A stretch of 64,000 bases of DNA from Salvelinus alpinus (GCF_045679555.1 NC_092092.1:22186969-22250968), one strand, 5' to 3'; positions 22,312 through 33,740 are shown, numbered from the stretch's first letter. Program-made: numbers and translations. Notes: generated by a model from the sequence alone, not told the origin.

Positions 22312-23559
22312 AACATCAGCCAGGAAGCATAGGAACTGAGAAGTGGTCTGTGGTCACCACCTGCAGAATCACTCCTTTTTTGGGGGTGTCTTGCTAATTG
22401 CCTATAATTTCCACCTTTTGTCTATTTCATTTGCACAACAGCATGTGAAATTTATTGTCAATCAGTGTTGCTTCCTAAGTGGACAGTTTGATTTCATAGA
22501 AGTGTGATTGACTTGGAGTTACATTGTGTTGTTTAAGTGTTCCCTTTATTTTTTTGAGCAGTGTATATATATATTCTTCCGTCTTATATATATATATATC
22601 ATACACACACACATTTTTGTAATAATGACAACTGCAACAATACTGAATGAACAATGAACACTTTTATTTTAACTTAATATAATACATAAATACACACACA
22701 CAGCTCTGAAGTGACAATGATACATAAGAGTCAGCTTAGGAGACAAATACTCTCAACTGTTTGAATAAAAATAAAGTTTAAGTTACCTGTGATGAATGTT
22801 GAAAACATTGTAACCTGGAACTGATCAATATTGGCTAAATATAAGCGAAGATCATTTTTTTTGTAGAGTGGATTTATGAAAATATGTTGACAAACGTTAC
22901 CTTATCTTAGTGAGATTTACACGGGTATCAAAACGTCGAGGCGGTTTAAGCCTGCACGAAACACAGACCTTATTTGAAGTAGATCAAGACATTCTCTATG
23001 GAAGACATGAACGGTAAAATAACGAAGGAACCCCTGTCAAGTTCAGCCGCAAGTTATTACAGGAATTATAACGCGTCGACTATTTCTCTCTAAACCATAT
23101 ACCTTTGACTAATCCGGAAAATATCACCTCAAAAACAAAACGTTTATTCCGTTCCGTATTTTATCTACCGGGTGGCATCCATGAGTCTAAATATTCCTGT
23201 TACATTGCACAACCTTCAATGTTGTCATAATTACGTAAAATTCTGGCAAATTAGTTCGCAAAGAGCCAGGCGGCCCAAACTGTTGCATATACCCTGACTC
23301 TGCGTGCAATGAACGCAAGAGAAATGACACAATTTCACCTGGTTAATATTGCCTGCTAACCTGGATTTCATTTAGCTAAATATGCAGGTTTAAAAATATA
23401 TACTTGTGTATTGATTTTAAGAAAGGCATTGATGTTTATGGTTAAGTACATATTGGAGCAATGACAGTCATTGATTGATTGTTTTTTATAAGATAAGTTT
23501 AATGCTAGCTAGCAATTTACCTTAGCTTACTGCATTCGCGGCACAGGCAGGCTCCTCGT

Positions 23560-23745
23560 GGAGTGCAATGTAATCAGTGTTAGAGCATTGGACTAGTTAA
23601 CTGTAAGGTTGCAAGATCGGATCCCCCGAGCTGACAAGGTTAAAAATCTGTCGAGGCAGAACGTTCCTAGGCCGTCATTGAAATTAAGAATGTGTTCTTA
23701 ACTGACTTGCCTAGTTAAATAAAGATTAAATAAAGGTGTAAAAAA
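23560..23745 (+). mobile_element. tRNA-derived SINE-like segment inside the hAT
   Basis: Contains GTGTTAGAGCATTGGACTAG (A-box region), GGTTGCAAGATCGGATCCCC (B-box region) and CTAGGCCGTCATTG. It ends TTAACTGACTTGCCTAGTTA then AATAAAG. The minus-strand SINE at 42236-42430 has the same plan. It may be an old passenger of this hAT family rather than a recent insertion. Confidence 0.7.
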
Positions 23746-24010
23746 AAAAATATATATATATATATGTTTAAATATCGGCAAATCGGCGCCCAAAAATACC
23801 GATTTCCGATTGTTATGAAAACTTGAAATCAGCCCCGATTAATCGGCCATTCCGATTAATCGGTCGACCTCTAGTCTCAGCATCACTCTGTTACAGTGGA
23901 ATTGCCCGCAGCCTCCTCCCATTGAGAGCCTATTTAGCAAATAGCCTACTATCCCAGACAGACCATCCACATTCCCATAGCCTACACAAGAGAAAAGTCA
24001 TGGTGTTATA

Positions 24011-24374
24011 TAGGGCTGAAAATTGCCAGTGACCTCACGATACAATAATATCACAATACTTTGGTGCCGATACAATATGTATTGCGCTTCGACGTTCCAA
24101 AACATATTGCTCACCATATGTCTGCTGCAGAGGGACAAGAGAGAGCCAGGAGAAAAATGTTTTAATCAGTCGTGGAAATAAAAGACCTGAAAACAAATTG
24201 ACTCCATATCTAAAAATTAGATGGAGAACAAGCTATGAAGGAGAAATACTGGAGTTTTGGTGCAGGTACAGCTAACTAGCGCACAAATAATATTGTGATA
24301 TTGTCAAAACTATAGGATATATCATCCCCAACAATATCCCGATATGTAACTGTATACATTTTTCCCCATCACTA
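24011..24374. mobile_element. hAT-like non-autonomous element, copy 2 (inverted)
   Basis: Begins TAGGGCTGAAAATTGCCAGT and ends CCCCATCACTA. Its reverse complement aligns with 18743-19017 over most of the length, with a different segment near one end. Flanking 8-mers do not match well. Confidence 0.65.
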
Positions 24375-26340
24375 ATGTAAATACAGAACATGACAGACAG
24401 CTGAAATAATAGAAAGATGCAAATTGCTGACCTATGTCTAAAAGCCTTGATTAGAATTATTGTATTCTGTAGACAGTATAGTCTAAACAAACAGTATGCA
24501 CATGCCCTGGCTGGCATGTTTTTCATTTGTTTATCAACAAATGTAGACAGCATAAGCTCCTTAAGATGCATCAAATATTTTTTGAAGTGGTTCTGAAACG
24601 CATTTAAATGACGCTCCCATTTGTGCCTAATGAACAAGACCCTGGTCAAGGGTACAAGTGATTCCTTAGCGGAGGGATATCATGTTGCTCTACACGACTC
24701 CTGCAGCGCACTTAAGAATCCAGATAAAAACTAGGCCTACTGCTCTGTAACCCAAGATGGCTTCTGGAAGCACTTAGTACATTAAGCCTAGCCACACACT
24801 TCCTAACTTCCACTTCCTTTAGCATCAAACATCTTAGAACAGACCCAGGACAGCAGCTGTTGTCCAAAGGCATTTACCCTCCTAAGAAACTCTGGAGAGA
24901 AAAAAACTGATATGGAAGTAAAGCCATGTCCAAATGAGTTGTCTATCAAATACAAATCTATTGCCATTATCATCTGCACAGACTAGCCCACAAGACTAAA
25001 AATACTTTTTTATTTGTGCCTTTTGAATTAGACATGGATTAGGATAATACCAAAGGAGCAGAACAGTGCCTGAATGAAGAATGAAAATTCATAAGGATCA
25101 CACAGAGAGTAACAAGAGAGAGCGAGACCAGTGTTTTGGTTTGAAATTAAGGAAATGAAAAGGTGTGATTGAACGCTGGCGGATGCTGATGTCTGATGGA
25201 TCCCAGGAGTTCCTCTTATCTTGTCAGATACTGAATTACCTCAGTATCACTTGTCAACTCTTATAGCCTACTGTATGATTTACATGGAGGCTGCATTAGA
25301 ATCCTAGTTGTCATAAAATGACAAAGCCTATCACTGTACCAGTGGTTATGGGCAGCGACAGGGGTGTATGAGGGCTCTAGGGGAAGCCATCTTCACTCCA
25401 AATGTTTATGTAAAAAGAGGAGCAGGCAGCAGTGTTAGTCCTCATTATAAAGTGACAGTGTCACATAGTTGAGTGGGTCAAGACATCCTGAATTATATCA
25501 GTCTGAATTATTATAGAGTGCTGCAGAAATGCAGACATAAACAAACAAAAGCTTTAGTAAACATTGTTGGTACACAAAGTATCAAACTGACAGAGGGTTC
25601 AAAGGGTTTATGGAAACAATGTTGCTGCTTTTTGAAAATTAGCATGTTCCAGTTGTTAGGCTGATGCAGCCCACTGTAGACGAAAGTCGATGAGTGATGT
25701 CGGGGGAGGTGCATCTGCGACAGTGGAAAGTCGGACACTGTTGTGGTTTTCCTACAGCAAGGCTCAGATGCATGGCAGTGTCAACGTAGTTCTCAAAAGA
25801 AACATGTCTCTAACCCCCATATCACACACTCAAACTGAAATCATATGTCTGTACAATCAATTGGTGAGAGGTCTCAAATATTATTTATTTGTATATATCC
25901 ACTGTATATATGAATCACAGAAAAGTTTGTTCCTGTTTCGTCACTGGCTCAAACATAAACACCATAACGATTGGTTGAAAATAGATCCTCCTACAACGCA
26001 GGCGTTTGCTGCAGGTTGAAGTTGGTGAGGAGCGCAATGCAGTCAACATGTAGACGCAAGTCAGACAATTTGTATCCCCATAATGCAAGAACACTTTGAA
26101 AGGCGGTGACACCAACTTCCCAAAAGTATCTCCTTGAACGCGCCCAATGATAGCCTGCCAGCACAACAGTAGCAACTGCATCATCTCACCTCAAGAGCTG
26201 TCAAGCAAACGCATGCCGCCAATAGCTTGCTAGTAGATGAGCTAAAGAATTAAGAATCGACTTTACAGGCATGCATAAATTATTCCAAACTATTCAGATA
26301 CTTGACTGTATATAATATTTAATGCCTGACGTAAACAATT
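24375..26340. other. Unannotated intronic sequence upstream of the akt3 coding exon
   Basis: No dispersed repeat or exon recognised over about 2 kb, one of the cleaner stretches of the window. Open frames here are short and motif-free. Confidence 0.4.
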
Positions 26341-27150
26341 TATTGACGTAAACAATTTATAGTTTTTAAAAAATGAGGGGGGGCAGAAAGCAATGCTGAG
26401 AACACGCACACACACTAGGCCAGATCCCGACCCAGACCACTCCACCTCCCTCCTGTCTGCTGTCTCGCACTCCCAGCCTCGTTGCAGCATCAGCATCATC
26501 TTCACGTAGCAAGCACTACAAACACTCTCTGGCTAACGTTAGCTGTCAGTGGACATAGCTTCCACCATTCTTGAATACTACAAACTTCACATAAACACAG
26601 TATCAGAAGTATATTTTCAACCGTTTTGCAGGTTGTTGTCATAATTATATTACCTGGCTGGCGCGGGAAGTCGTGGGGAGAGCAATGGGTTCCCCTATCG
26701 TGCCTGTACTTTTTTAAGCTCGCGCTTTTCTTGTGCGCATGTGAATAAATGAGAGAGAAGCAGCCTTGGCCGGAAACACAACGAGAGGATGAACTGTGTC
26801 GCTTCTGGAATGGCTTCAAACAATACAGAGAGGTTGTGGTGGCTGAAAAAAGCGACAGCAACTCCTCTTACCCCAGGAACCGCCCACTGGGAACCGCCGC
26901 TGGCAGGTTCTGATGCTGCAGGTTGTTGTTGACGTTCAGAAAACTCGTGACGTCACGCCCAGCCACTTCTCGGACGGCTTTCCTGGCTCTGTCTATCCCT
27001 GTCCCCGTCTGCTCTGTACGCCAGGCAGGCTGGGTGGTTGTCTGTTCCTTATTTTGCTCACTCTCCTCCGTGTTTCTCTCTGCTAAGCCAACCCTCGCGA
27101 GAATCAGGTACTTTGATAAGAGCCGCATCCTTCTGTATATTTACAACTCA
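26341..27150 (-). promoter_or_regulatory. akt3: Probable akt3 promoter / CpG-richer block
   Basis: Sequence becomes GC- and CpG-richer than its surroundings (for example GGCTGGCGCGGGAAGTCGTG and GAACCGCCGCTGGCAGG). It has a full palindromic CRE, TGACGTCA (26948-26955), a CRE half site TGACGTTC near 26930, and CCTCGCGAGA (27093-27102), one base from the TCTCGCGAGA promoter element. A minus-strand splice donor lies at 26871. The transcription start is not determined. Divergent transcription cannot be excluded. Confidence 0.55.
26872..27100 (-). other. akt3: Probable akt3 non-coding first exon (3' limit defined, 5' limit open)
   Basis: On the minus strand GGTTCCTGGG is followed by GTAAGAG, with the donor GT at 26871-26870. 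Splicing to the acceptor at 8867-8868 would give an 18-kb intron. The upper coordinate is a guess, because no start site can be read. A minus open frame crosses the exon (27128-26868) but runs through the donor and lacks any motif, so I treat the exon as untranslated. Confidence 0.5.
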
Positions 27151-28470
27151 GCCCATATCACAAACACATAATGAGTTATTTATTTTCCTTTTACTATGCT
27201 GCAGTGTAATCCCCAACATTTCATACAGGATTATGCAATTCCACCATTCCTGAGAGACATGTAATGTGTCGTTTAGCCTAAGGTGCATATGTTAAGTGAA
27301 AGAATATGTGAAATCATGAATGATGATCATTGCTTTGCCTGAAATATAATGTAATGTTAATATGCATTGTTAATATGCATCTGATACTCACTTGTAGGAC
27401 GTAGTTAGAAAGTTGGACACATGGTTTTCACAAAGTGCGACAAAATCTACAACAATGTTTTTGCAATTGCCATAAGTAATATAATAATAGAATAGAATAT
27501 TACTATAGAGCTATTATATTATATTATATTTATCTCTGCTGTTTCTGTAGTGGAGGTTTCAGTGCCTGCATGTGAGGAGACATCATAGAGGAAGTGAAAA
27601 GAACATAATCTGATCTGATTCACATTAACAGACGATCAATCTGTTTCACCTTAACATCTGGAAATAGCTCTGTTGAAGTTCTACATTGTGTTGCACCGAC
27701 AGCTGAAAACTGCTGTGTGGTTGTCTCTTTTGGTCTATTTTGCTATAGTTTACCATTGTAGCTTGTGGGGGTATTTCTAAGGTTAGAAGAGTAGTAACTA
27801 TAGCTTATAGCGATTCATTAATTAATTCATTTATATACCAGTTTTTTATTTATTATTCTTTTCTTGAAGAAGTACATTGGTTTTTGTTTTCTGTCTTTTT
27901 GTTTCATATTTAACATGTACAATAACATATTTTTCATTTGGATGTAATCCCTATTGCTGTTCTGTCTCAGTTTCATCATGATATTATAACCTTAGCTGCC
28001 TCCAGTTCATATCTGATTTCTCTCTAATACAATTCTATTCAGATTAGTGCAAACTAGTACACCAGCCACCCATGTGGTGAAAGATTGAACTGCACCCTGT
28101 TTAGAGTTAAAGTGCCAATATGTAACTTTTTGTGTGGCCCCACTAAATTCACATAGAAATGTGGGTTATAGATCTATCACTCTACTAGAAAGCAAGTTTA
28201 AGATGCGGTAGATCTGTTCTATCTGCGTTATTTGTATGATTCCCATTCTTAAGTTTTGTTTTTGCTTCTTTTACGTTCGGGGTTGTACACCAGCTTCAAA
28301 CAGCTAAAACAACATATTTTTGGTTATGGAAAATATATTTCACAGCGGTTTTGATGGTACAATGTTTCTCTACACTATACCAGCTTATTTTGTCACATAA
28401 CTGAAATTAGGCAAACTATTAGAATTTTAGCAACCAGGAAATGGCGGAGCGATTTCTACACAGTGCAACT
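27151..28470. other. Unannotated AT-rich upstream sequence
   Basis: Nothing recognised. A TATAT-rich patch lies at 27476-27535. Confidence 0.4.
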
Positions 28471-28472
28471 TT

Positions 28473-28972
28473 AAGGAACACTATACATTAAGTTGCCCCT
28501 ATTACTATGTAACTACACATTAATTACTGTAGTAACAACATATTAGTTACATATATATTACTATGTAAATATGTGTAAGATGGTTTAGCGGGATCAGTTA
28601 TTACACAATTGGAACAAGGACTGTGTAATTCCACATCCACTTGCTGAAAGTTATTCCACATGTGTAATTACTAATGTTACTGCATATTTTCTTGTTCCAC
28701 TATGTAACTTATGTTTTGTAATTACACGTTTGAAAGTCACCTGTGAATTACTATGTTAGTAACACCAACCAAATTGTGACTATGTTTCATGTAATTACAT
28801 TACTTTAGTAATTACACATGTGGAATAACCTTCAGCAAGTGGATGTGGAATTACACAGTTCTTGTTCCAATTGTGTAATAACTGATACCGCTAAACCATT
28901 TACCATGTCATTACATAGTACTACTATATTGTTACTACAGTTACTACTGTGTAGAAAGTGTTACCGAGTTTA
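28473..28972. mobile_element. Fold-back DNA element, about 500 bp
   Basis: Inverted arms of roughly 200 bp. The best core is 28581-28672 (TGGTTTAGCGGGATCAGTTA onward) against 28806-28898 (its inverse, with ACTGATACCGCTAAACCA). Outer arms share CTGTAGTAACAA and TACTATGTAA in opposite orientation. There is no coding sequence. The flanking duplication is unclear. Confidence 0.75.
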
Positions 28973-31213
28973 GTGATGTGTCATGCCTAAATTAGTTCCT
29001 ATTATTCTGTAATAGTATGAAGGCTTGATTTAATTCATAGAGGGGATCTATAGAAAACTAAATCAACTTAGATTATATTGTAGGTGCGTAATCTCTCATT
29101 CAATGTTTTATCAGTCTGTAATTATTTTCTCTCCTGACATTTTTCATCCATTAATAGCTATGATTCATAGATGAATAGTTACTGTCAAAAAATGTCATAT
29201 ATTTATATTTACAATCCACACTTGCTTGTCTTATTGGTATATTCTAAATATTTTTATTCAAACAAAGTTTCTGCTCAATCTCCTACGTAGATGAGACAGT
29301 GTAAATTGAATGATTTGGTCCAACAATTTTGTTTTCAGGTGGTGATGATGAGCTTGATATAGGCTACAGACAGCAGCTGCTCTAGAACTCGTGTCCCAGT
29401 CAGGTACGCTAGAGGAAGCCTTGTGGGCATTGGCTCCCAGAGGCTGACCCCATCCCCTCACAACTCCACGTGAGGCCTGGGGTGTGGGGGGTCAGACTGT
29501 GGCTTAGGCCTAGGCTCCCTGACTGACCCAGATGGCAGAGGGAAGGACACAGAGGTAATATAGGGGGCAGAGGCCTGCTGGGGCTCTGCTGTTACACAGG
29601 TGGAGCTGGAGGCGAGCGTGCCACACTGTATTGTGTGTTCACAGGGCTATGGGCTCAACAGACGCCCTCCCTCTGCCATCCGTCTGCTCAGGGGGGAGCT
29701 CAACCTGACCACCACACAGGGGCTAAGGGTGTTCCTCCCTGCACACACTTACACACAAACAGACGTGTGATGTGAACACACACACACGCACACACACACA
29801 CACGCACATGCACACACATGAAAATGCTGACACACACACACATACACAAACATGTTTACACACATAAATTCATAATACCTCATCCACTCAAAAGGGAATA
29901 TTTTTCACACAAATTACACCAAATTGTAAATTCTTGTTGACCTGAGATTAGTGTGCGTAAATGAAACATAATTCTGTTTTTATACACTTTTCTCTCTGTG
30001 CATATTGAAAGACGTTGTGCAATATTTTGGGACATGTAGCATATTTGAATTGGAGTAGATTTATAGTATTATTGTTCAATCCTATTTGTACACTTTTTTT
30101 CCACTTTCCAATATTTTATGGATTGAACTTGAGTATGAAAACTTTCAGGAAGAATCAAACCAATGTATTTTTTTTTTCATCAATATGTTTTGTGCGAAAA
30201 GGCTCTCCAAACAACTTTTTTTCATACATACTTTCCTAACCCTAAAATGTGCTTAAATAATCTACAAGATCAGAGTATTTTTAAATCTACCAGTTGGTGC
30301 TGAAACTGAGAGGAATATACATAGAGTGCTTTCTTTCATTGATCCCTATATTCTGACCCTGTTCTCTTAATCTATTCTATTGTGTCTGACAACAAAATTC
30401 TAATTAAAGGTACACTATATTTAAAGGGATAAATGTACTGAAGATAAATGTACTGAAAAACTCCACGGAAAATCTGTTGGCCAGCAAGTGGGAAGGTTTT
30501 CAGGGGTTGAATGACATTTATTCAAAGCGCACAATGTAGCCACACCTGCAGAGCGTGTTATGTGACTGAAAAATGTAAATCTGAATACCAAATACTGAGA
30601 AAGGAGTGCGTAAGAAAAGGAATACATTCCTAAATCGGGGATCAGGCCCATTGTGATTAATCTGGAGTTGGAATATGTAGGCTGGAAAAGGGCATGTCCA
30701 TGCAAAAGGACCCATGAACATCAACATGTGAAGTTCATAGGAGCATATCAAATGTAGTGTCAAATAAAAGCTAAGACTCTGTTTTTGAATTTTTTATTAA
30801 GACAATAAATGTTTCAACCATTTTCTATCCTAAATATTAGGAATAAGCAAATACTTTGATTTCTATTCAAACAGATGGAAATCTATGAGAAAAAGTCTTA
30901 AAAGGTATTAGAAAAACATCAGAACACTATAATGTAAAGATCCCTGCCAACTAATACTGTATCTTTAAGACATTTTCTAATTTCTCTCCCTCATGAGAAG
31001 GGAGGATAACTTCACAGAAGTAACAAGTAAAGGTAGACATACCAATTAGTTCTAGTGTTTTTGCTGGTATCTATTTAATTTTATGAGTTATTAAGTTATT
31101 CAAACATGAAATTATGTTACGATATTGGTAATAGAATTTCAGAAAAATCATTAATGGAATTATTCTAATTAAATTGGCTACAATATGATATCACATTAGT
31201 CACAAAACACAGT
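28973..31213. other. Gene-free stretch with an AC-rich patch
   Basis: AC-rich microsatellite-like DNA at 29776-29865. No exon or element recognised elsewhere. Confidence 0.45.
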
Positions 31214-31322
31214 TGGGTCACCTGCTAAAGTCCTCCCTTCCACTCCCAAACTGTTATGTTCAGCTCATAGGGTCACCTGCTACTGTCCTCCCTGGCATAC
31301 TGTTATGTTCTGCTCATAACTG
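31214..31322. repeat. Two-copy tandem duplication of about 53 bp
   Basis: GGGTCACCTGCTAAAGTCCT ... CTGTTATGTTCAGCTCATA is followed directly by GGGTCACCTGCTACTGTCCT ... CTGTTATGTTCTGCTCATA. Confidence 0.85.
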
Positions 31323-31499
31323 TTTTCTTTCTCTTTCTGTCATCTGGTGGTCAAAGCAAGTCTGGACAAGCCCTCCCTCTCTCTCTATGCCTCTCTCTCT
31401 CCTCTCTCTCCAGTAAATGTCACCTTTCCAGGCTCTTATTGACCTGCCCATGAGCCCCCTCACTTTCCATTTCCTGTAACCAGCATCCTTACCCACTGA

Positions 31500-31690
31500 G
31501 CACCGACCGACACCGGACGTCCATGGACGTTGAAAAGTAGTTGAAATATGGTCATTTCGCCCTGGCCTTGATTTCAACGTCCCACAGACATCGTTTTTTG
31601 GTACGGTCCGGACTTAATTTCAATGTCACAGATGTTTGGGCCGGACCGAATCTGAACCAATCATAGACATCTATGTTTCACAAGTTTGGA
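31500..31690. repeat. Possible dispersed fish repeat (ACGTCC/GTTGAAA words)
   Basis: GACGTCCATGGACGTTGAAA, TTTCAACGTCCCACAGACAT and GGTCCGGACTTAATTTCAAT repeat motifs in both orientations. It resembles a widespread fish repeat from memory. Limits are uncertain. Confidence 0.4.
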
Positions 31691-31805
31691 GAGCATGGTA
31701 CAGTACAGAAGAGCACAGTACAGCAAAGTAAAGTTTTAACAAGTTGCGTAGAGTGTTGCTCAGTACAGTACAGTAAAGTACAGTCCTGTACTGTACTGTA
31801 GACAG
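31691..31805. repeat. ACAGT-rich degenerate repeat with inverted end
   Basis: GTACAGTACAG, CAGTACAGTACAGTAAAGTA and CCTGTACTGTACTGTA are short ACAGT repeats that can pair with one another. Confidence 0.65.
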
Positions 31806-32203
31806 TGGTATAAAGTACTTGAGTAAAAATACTTGAAAGTACTACTTAATGAGCGGTGCTTATTAAAATAATAGCCAGGATGTAGAATAATTCCCAAATA
31901 TGCAAAGGAGGATATTGCATATTTCTACCTTTGTGCACCTTTTTAGGATACATCACCATGAAGAAAATTACATTCATATGCATAATTATGCATTTCTGTG
32001 TAGTATAGATCAGGGATCGCAGTTCAGTTACCGGGTGTAAATCCACTTCACATATTGTAATTCAATAATCAAAATAGATGTTTTCAAAGTCAAGGTGTCA
32101 TGTCATAGCTGACAGACAATTATTTCAGCAGACATCTTAGAATTTTAGAGCAGATATTTTTGGAAAACGTGGTCACATAAAAAACTGAGGGAGATTTTAC
32201 TAA
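31806..32203. other. Unannotated sequence
   Basis: Nothing recognised. Confidence 0.4.
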
Positions 32204-32407
32204 AACTCTGTTACCAAATTTTGCATTGGCAAATTTCTTCCAGTAAATGTGTTTTTGTAAAATAAAAACATGTTAAAGTAGTCCTTGTGCATATAGTAGT
32301 TGCATGATTTGTTAAACTTTAAAATCTGTGTTTTTTGTTTGGGATACAGTACATATTAAAGTGGAAAATGTTAGTCTCAGCGCAATTCTGTTTTCGTAGA
32401 ATTGCCC
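32204..32407. mobile_element. Half copy of the outer element seen at 20621
   Basis: The reverse complement starts GGGCAATTCTACGAAAACAG and shares GCTGAGACT, CAAACAAAAAACA, CACAAGGACTACTTTAAC and TTTTACAAAAACACATTTA with 20621-20770. It ends at the GCAAAATTTGGTAACAGAG arm. In the 20621 copy that arm also appears inverted, so this copy holds one half of the palindrome. Confidence 0.7.
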
Positions 32408-33186
32408 AACACTTTATTTAGATTTTCATCTTGTCCTCTATCACTCTGGGGCCACATTTATCACTTGAATGCTGTTGTTAGCTGACCCAGAATGGACAAT
32501 TCTGACCATATTTTCTCCCCTCTGAGAAAGCTCTCCTGCTGCACACCTTTAACTGTGGCTACAGCTGCTCTGCTCCCTCTGCCTGTCTGTCTGCAGCTGT
32601 CCCCCTTCTCACCGGGTCCCTCCCTCCCTCTATCCAGGGCCACATGGGCCCCAGTGACCCCTCTCTTGGACAGACATGAAAGGGCAGAGAGATAAAGCTT
32701 CCCTGGGCATGGCTGGACTGGGGCCCCTTGGCTGGCAGACCGCCTGAGCTCTAGCTCTGCTGTTGTTATGGAATGTTGAGGGGTTCAGCTGGCAGAGTGC
32801 CCTCCCACCCACAGGGAAACGGGGGTCCAGGTTGGTGAGAGCAAAGTGGGCACAGTGGGCCATAGGTCGACGTTGGGCATCGTCCCGGTGGGCCACGGCA
32901 TTGGCGTGGTAATGGGACAGCAGAGTGTGTGTGTTAGAGTTTAATATTTTCCCGAGAGTCTACCAATTTTCCTTCCTGAGGAAATTGCATGAAAATACCG
33001 GGCTTCCCGGTATTCCCGTTCAAACCAGAAGTGCTATTTAAAAGCATACAATACCAGCAAAAACATTCGAACATTATAATATTGTAAGTGGAGAAATATA
33101 CACATGAATCTATCTTTTTATTTTTGTATTCGTTGCAATTTAATCAACTCAAAGATCTCTCAAATTCACCACACTATTTTGTTGTT
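32408..33186. other. Unannotated sequence
   Basis: Moderately GC-rich at 32520-32900 but without a start, splice pair or motif that I recognise. Confidence 0.4.
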
Positions 33187-33740
33187 GCCCAAAGGCCGGC
33201 AGATGGTGATATTGAGCCGTTTAATCTTACCGTCCAAAGGGAACGTATGGAGCCAGCTATGCACTCGTATACCCCCTGGACCGGTTCATACATTAAACAT
33301 TCTCCATTCAGACTGCAAAGGCGTCGATTACCTCCTTAACTCGATTTATTGTCGATAAAGCGGGGGAAAAACTGGAAAATATGCGTACTTTCTTTATGGA
33401 ACATCATTTTCCACCACCCAATTGCTAGTCATGGATGTGGCTGTTCGTGTTCAGCCAATCAGGTTGCAGCAGTCTGTTGTTTACCCTTGGTCTGAACTTT
33501 GTATGCAATATCATGAGGTAGCATTAGCCACCCTAGCATGGTGGTGGAACATTTCGTTTTTTCCCTCCTTTTCAACATTAAATCGAGTTAAGGAGGAAAT
33601 CGACGCCTTTGCAGCCTGAATGGAGAATGTTTTATGTACGAACCGGTCAACGGGGGAAACTAGTATATAGTCTGCTGCATATATTTCCTTTGGACAGTAA
33701 GATGAAATGACTCAATATTGACATCTGCTGGCCTTTGGGC
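33187..33740. mobile_element. Fold-back element with roughly 220-bp inverted arms
   Basis: Begins GCCCAAAGGCCGGCAGATGG and ends with the inverse CATCTGCTGGCCTTTGGGC. Matching inner blocks are CCTCCTTAACTCGATTTA (left) with TAAATCGAGTTAAGGAGG-like sequence (right), and CATTCTCCATTCAG with CTGAATGGAGAATG. About 554 bp with no transposase. The flanking duplication is not clear, and the superfamily is unassigned. Confidence 0.8.

Larger units (their letters stand above)
20994..22563. mobile_element. Palindromised Tc1/mariner element (two inverted 5' halves)
   Basis: Ends CACTGCTCAAAAAAATAAAG and its inverse, each flanked by TA. The left arm 20994-about 21577 is repeated inverted at about 21980-22563, so the inverted repeats are about 584 bp instead of ordinary short Tc1 termini. 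The middle 402 bp is unpaired and continues the minus-strand transposase. The 3' half of a normal Tc1 is absent. Confidence 0.88.
20869..23873. mobile_element. Non-autonomous hAT with perfect 8-bp target duplication
   Basis: Termini are TAGAGGTCGACCGATTA (left) and its inverse TAATCGGTCGACCTCTA (right). The flanks are an exact 8-bp duplication GTCTCAGC (20861-20868 and 23874-23881). ATACCGATT and AATCGGCC words fill both ends. It encloses the Tc1 at 20994-22563 and a SINE-like segment at 23560-23740. No hAT transposase is present. Confidence 0.88.
20621..23907. mobile_element. Outer host element of a nested transposon stack
   Basis: The left end GGGCAATTGCACAGTAACAG (continuing AGTGATGCTGAGAC) and the reversed right end GGGCAATTCCACTGTAACAG (continuing AGTGATGCTGAGAC) are inverted repeats of 34 bp with few mismatches. 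The hAT at 20869-23873 interrupts it just inside the right terminus. Removing the hAT and one target copy leaves about 274 bp. A related half-element lies at 32204-32407. Confidence 0.75.

Noticed and set aside
26868..27128. 86-residue minus-strand protein in the promoter block
   Set aside because: It runs through a strong splice donor and has no motif; better read as untranslated leader or promoter.
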